From Mycteria americana (lineage: Eukaryota > Chordata > Aves > Ciconiiformes > Ciconiidae): a stretch of 64,000 bases of DNA. The stretch is from NCBI RefSeq assembly GCF_035582795.1, contig NC_134368.1, forward strand, positions 29,944,501 through 30,008,500, in the 5' to 3' direction. Shown piece after piece: positions 60,401 through 64,000 of the stretch (its first letter is position 1; each line of letters opens with the position of its first letter). The notes beneath the pieces are model-generated. The model did not search any database, was not told the DNA's origin, and was given only the letters and a program-made list of their open reading frames with translations. The position numbers and the translations under genes are program-made.

Positions 60401-63400
60401 GTTCATAAATATACAAAACAGCTGAGGGCCTGCTCCCTGAGGATAATGAGCTATTTAGTGAACAAACTGACATTGCTCTGCTGCTTTCGAGATACTCAAG
60501 TGTTGCTTCCTATTGAGAGGGGATTAATCTCCTTTTCCTTCCACACCTCATATGGTTAGCTGAACCAAGCACAGGTTCACTGGCGTGGAGAAGCTAATAT
60601 GCCATTAGCACTAAGTCACTGTGAGCAGTACGTGTTTCCTATTACGTTGTAAGAGAGGCCACAGAACTGCTCTGGTCGTTTCCTTCTCAGCCTATGTGGT
60701 CAATGACTGAATCCAGTCCTAGCTGCAGCACCCTCAAACCTAGTGGAGAGGAAGGTGCTGTCCTTTTCTTCCAGGCAGCCTAAGAAGCCAAGCTGATGAA
60801 AGAAGGTGCCAGCTCTCCTCTTCCACCTTGGCCAGGCACCCACTCCATTCCCATGCCATGTTATCAAACCATATAGTTTGTCAGGAACACAGCATGGCCA
60901 AAGTGGCAGGCATGGCCTTGGGAAGCTGCCTCTCTGCCCATTCCAGTGAGAGAGTCTGGTGCAAGGCCTATCACTCCCAGCTACCTTACTCAGTTCCCAT
61001 CTTTATTGTCCCCCTTCTTTAGGGACATTTACACAAAATCCAAGTAATTTTAATTCTACCATAGAATATTTTGTCTCTTGTGCTAGGAAACATAGGAAAG
61101 CATCTCAAGAAATAAGGTGCAAAATCTACTTTCAGTGTTTGCTTTGTCAAAGTTAAGATTATAATGAAGAAATATAGACCATAAACTTATAGTCCAGGAA
61201 GATCTGAGTGCCCATATCAAGATACCTGGTTTTGGACATAGTTTTTGTCACCTCTGTTTTATACTGGCAGAGTATAGACATAACTTCTGTGCCTGCTATA
61301 GGTTACACCCCGAGTTTCTGTGGTTGCTACTTCAAGGTATATTGCAAGAGGCTCCTACTAACACCTTCACTGCTGTTTGTTTGACCAAGTCAAATGGTTT
61401 AGTTGCCCATCAAAAATAAGATGCTTTCACCAGGAATACATATCTAGAGACAGTTTTCAGGCTGTAGAAGAAAAGAATTAACCTGCTTTGGCTATTTTAC
61501 TTCCTTTTGGGGGTAGTTCTTATTCTCTTTGTGCTGGTTTTTGTGTAATTATTGTATAATGTGAAATACTTGAAAAGTGTGAATCAATTATACTGTCTAA
61601 CATTTGACAGAAATTTTTTACTTTGTACAAATAAACATGAGAAAGGTCAGTGGAGAGAGAGGTCTTTCATAGTTAATTAAATTTACAGAGAGATTGAAGG
61701 TATCTGTCTGTCTAAGGCTGTGTTCATATTGACTTCAGGTTAATACAGTGCAACAAATCAATACAGCAAAACATAGCAAAAAAAATTTGTTTTAATCAAG
61801 CCAACAAAGTACATGTTAATAATATTATGTCTTCTGGGTTTCAAATTCTACTTACAGGACTGTGTTTTAACCGCACAGTTGCTATTCTGCCAGTGTGAAG
61901 TCACCCAATTGTGGGAGTGCAGCCTTCTCAGACACTTGTAATTATGTAGAAGATGTATTCAATTACACCTGTGAATTGTAGATTTATCCTTGGGTTTGAA
62001 ACCTTAAATTGGTAATTTTTTTTCTAAAGAGCAGAACAAATTACTTTCCAGAGAGTTAGTGCAAGGTACTCAGCTTGGAAACGGCTGTTATACCAGAGGC
62101 TAGCCTCTGTTATACTAGAGGCTAGAGGCATAATCATATGCCATTAACTGAAATTAAATTGCAAGTGCAATTGCAGTCAATTCCAAAGATAAGACCTTTT
62201 GGTTTTTCTCTTACTTGTTATCAGGTTTCATTCTTTATTAATAAAGGATATTTATTTCACTTGGCTTTTCTCTTCACTGAAGAGCTGACCTACTCTTTAT
62301 TTGCAATATGTACTTCTAGCCTTTTATAACAGCCCTTTCTTTGGTACTGGTAAGGCTCAAACATCATTAAAAAGTTCTACCTGCTTTCTTTGCGTTAGCC
62401 CAGATCGCATCCTGGTCATGGTATCAGGAACAACAGCTGTTTGGAAGAAACTCTGCTTGTAGAGAAGACAGTGCCTCTTTTTTTTCCTTATGATGAAAAA
62501 AACCTATGGGAGGTCTCTGCTTTTCAGATGTTCTTACTGCATTTTTTTTCTTCTTCCTCACTCTTCCACCTATTTTCTCCTCTCCAGTGTTCTCAAAATA
62601 TCAGCAATTCAACTGATACTTGCCAGGGTTTGATATTTACTAGGAAGTCCTTCCATGCTGTGTAAGTCTCATTTATGCTGGGTAGGAGATCATCAACACC
62701 ACCAGCAACTTACAGTTTCGAAGCTAAATTGTTAGGTAGTAATATCTGAACCTATGTATTTATGATGTTTTTAAGTTCCATCACATTTTGTCTGAGTTCT
62801 CTGGGGTTTTTTTTCTATGGCTTTAGGTCTCTGAAATTGATCCAGAAAAATTTTCCAGTAGAATAGAGTGTGAAAGTCCTAACAACGACCTCAGTCGCTT
62901 CCGAGGCTTTGTGTAAGTGGCTTGGTGGCTCTTTAAACTATTGTCATTTGCTTTGGTGCTCTTACTAATTTTCAGAGAGCTTGTAATGTTTGCTTTAAAA
63001 AATAATGACAATATGTATAGAAGTCAGTTTGTACCACTACATTTCTGAGTGTAGCCCAACAGATAGAGCTCCAGAAGGGCTTTCTGAGGAGCAGATTGTG
63101 AACTGGGAAAGCCCACTAGTGCTTTTTATTTTGTATTGAATATTTTCAACATCTTAGTTTAGGCTGTTTTGCAATTGTGTATTCCATATTTGAAATAGCT
63201 GTTTCAAATCTGCTCTTAATAACAAGTGATATCTACAGTATTTGGTCTCGATCATGGCCTGATTGGACAAGCTGCATTGCTCAGAATTGGAAATGGGAAG
63301 GAGTGGCTTCCTGTTCTACTCTGATTTGTTTTGTGTAACCATCAGTGACTTGATCAAACTCCTTTTGACCAACATGCCTATCTCTGTCTTTTCTTCTTAT

Positions 63401-64000
63401 GGGTTTATGATTTTCTATAGACAGTAGGAAAACAAAATCCTATTTCTGACTGATTTTCAGTTTTTGAGAGTTATAATGTCTATATTCTCCCCTGTGGGCA
63501 CCAACACATTAGAAAAATGAAAAATAAATATACATGAATCTTAGTCTCTGAGGAAACATCTTGACAAACAGTGGTCCTGCCTGCACTGGAAGTATGCCAC
63601 AGGAATAACTATGCTCACAGTATATTTCAAATGGGATTTTATATTTTGTTAGAATTTTTTCTGATGTTGGCAATCCAAGTAGAAGTTGTTGGCTTTCAGA
63701 CTTCCAGTGTTTGTCTTGAGCTCTTCTCAATAGTGTTGCCTACTTCTTACATGCCAGCTAGCAAATGGTAGGCTTGTAAACACAAGAAAATTTTAGTACA
63801 GTGCCTACGTGCCTGGATTTTCAAAGATGATCTGCATGCATGTTACCCCATTCTTTTGAAAAGTCCAATCAGAAATGTCAGAATGGCAGTCAGTGACTAG
63901 CAGCTTCTTTGGGAAATCTACTCCCTAATGGTTTTGCAAAGCCTGACTGGTAATTGCTGGAGTCCTACAGCTGAAGTAATGTGCTTTTTTTTCAGTGAGC
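51199..64000 (+). CDS. ATP10D: ATP10D, class V P4-ATPase (5' coding part, continues past window)
   Basis: P4-ATPases flip lipids from the outer to the cytoplasmic leaflet, usually with a CDC50/TMEM30 partner; human ATP10D is reported to transport glucosylceramide. Coding exons in view are 51199-51461, 52240-52434, 58502-58706, 62827-62912 and the first bases 63996-64000. All are phase-compatible with GT-AG introns. The encoded order is the N-terminal tail ([27 protein letters not shown]), NLFEQFH before M1, M1-M2 ([33 protein letters not shown]), then part of the actuator domain with [17 protein letters not shown] and [15 protein letters not shown]. The ATG has a strong context (A at -3, G at +4). 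The phosphorylation (DKTGT), nucleotide-binding and remaining membrane parts lie beyond the window. ATP10D is chosen over ATP10A/B by overall match and by synteny. Confidence 0.96.
51462..52239 (+). other. ATP10D intron after first coding exon
   Basis: The intron has gt...ag ends and no internal feature that I recognise. The 82-codon frame starting at 51595 has no family resemblance. Confidence 0.9.
52240..52434 (+). CDS. ATP10D: ATP10D exon: M1-M2
   Basis: This is a 195 bp exon after ttgtttcag and before gtaaga. It encodes [28 protein letters not shown], the M2 helix ([13 protein letters not shown]) and [15 protein letters not shown]. It ends in a split Arg codon. Confidence 0.97.
52532..52655 (-). 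mobile_element. CR1 LINE 3'-end fragment (antisense)
   Basis: Starts tcatagaatcataaaataat and continues ggagatcatctagtccaacc and gatcaggttgctcagggac, the reverse complement of a CR1 3' terminus. It is non-coding and about 100 bp into the intron after the M1-M2 exon. Confidence 0.9.
53932..54136 (+). other. Exon-like open segment, candidate alternative terminal exon
   Basis: A pyrimidine-rich tract and gtctgcag end at 53931. Joined to the preceding ATP10D exon (split Arg codon), the frame stays open for 67 codons to TAA at 54134-54136. It contains stretches such as [13 protein letters not shown] and [18 protein letters not shown]. It resembles no part of ATP10D that I know and I cannot assign a family. 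AATAAA lies about 1.1 kb downstream. An open frame of this length is not rare by chance and the phase match has a one in three prior, so it is not called as coding. Confidence 0.25.
58502..58706 (+). CDS. ATP10D: ATP10D exon: actuator domain with DGETN
   Basis: This is a 205 bp exon after tatttcag and before gtgata. It encodes [34 protein letters not shown] and [20 protein letters not shown]. The DGETN motif is the P4 counterpart of the dephosphorylation loop of P-type ATPases. Confidence 0.97.
58707..62826 (+). other. ATP10D intron, about 4.1 kb
   Basis: AT-rich, with gt...ag ends. The only structure seen is a short duplicated palindromic patch at 62085-62126. No coding or mobile element was recognised. 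Confidence 0.9.
62085..62126. repeat. 22-bp-spaced direct repeat with internal palindrome
   Basis: ctgttataccagaggctag at 62085 recurs with one mismatch at 62107 (ctgttatactagaggctag). The junction contains a perfect 14-bp palindrome, agaggctagcctct, at 62095-62108. Confidence 0.9.
62827..62912 (+). CDS. ATP10D: ATP10D exon: actuator domain continuation
   Basis: This is an 86 bp exon after ggctttag and before gtaagt. It encodes [28 protein letters not shown] and two bases of a split Val codon. Confidence 0.96.
62913..63995 (+). other. ATP10D intron at right edge
   Basis: About 1.1 kb intron with strong gtaagt and polypyrimidine-cag ends. No internal feature was recognised. Confidence 0.9.
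63996..64000 (+). CDS. ATP10D: ATP10D next exon, first five bases only
   Basis: A strong polypyrimidine tract and ttcag precede TGAGC. Joined to the previous exon this completes Val-Glu and starts His/Gln, matching the FxEH sequence expected after RFRGF. The window ends here. Confidence 0.85.

Overview
The window is vertebrate nuclear DNA, most likely from a bird. It is AT-rich and intron-rich, has two sharp CpG islands, and carries short 3' ends of CR1 LINEs whose terminal sequence (around 21025-21057, 41413-41518 and 52532-52655) is of the kind common in birds. A crocodilian or turtle cannot be excluded by eye. Three genes are identified by translating spliced exons; their order and orientation match the human 4p12 block GABRB1 > < COMMD8, ATP10D >.

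Layout. (1) 1-10928, plus strand: the 3' part of GABRB1, the GABA-A receptor beta-1 subunit. Its last four coding exons run from just before loop C to the stop codon after M4; upstream exons lie to the left of the window. (2) 10929-21607: a tail-to-tail intergenic gap with the two 3' UTRs and one CR1. (3) 21608-27461, minus strand: complete COMMD8 in five coding exons, 176 residues, starting inside a CpG island that contains a perfect NRF1-type palindrome and an E-box. (4) About 27.6-39.6 kb: intergenic, head-to-head between COMMD8 and ATP10D, with one weak exon-like segment. (5) About 39.6-40.9 kb: a second, larger CpG island, inferred to be the ATP10D promoter and non-coding exon 1. (6) 51199-64000, plus strand: the first coding exons of ATP10D, a class V P4-ATPase lipid flippase. 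These cover the N-terminus, M1-M2 and part of the actuator domain; the window ends five bases into the next exon.

The genes do not form a functional pathway. They are a neuronal chloride-channel subunit, a Commander-complex adaptor and a phospho/glycolipid flippase, adjacent because of ancient synteny. Most other open frames of 60-430 codons are chance frames in introns, intergenic DNA or stop-poor CpG islands. I found no undescribed system. The most unusual item is an exon-like, phase-compatible open segment at 53932-54136 inside an ATP10D intron, which could be an alternative terminal exon.
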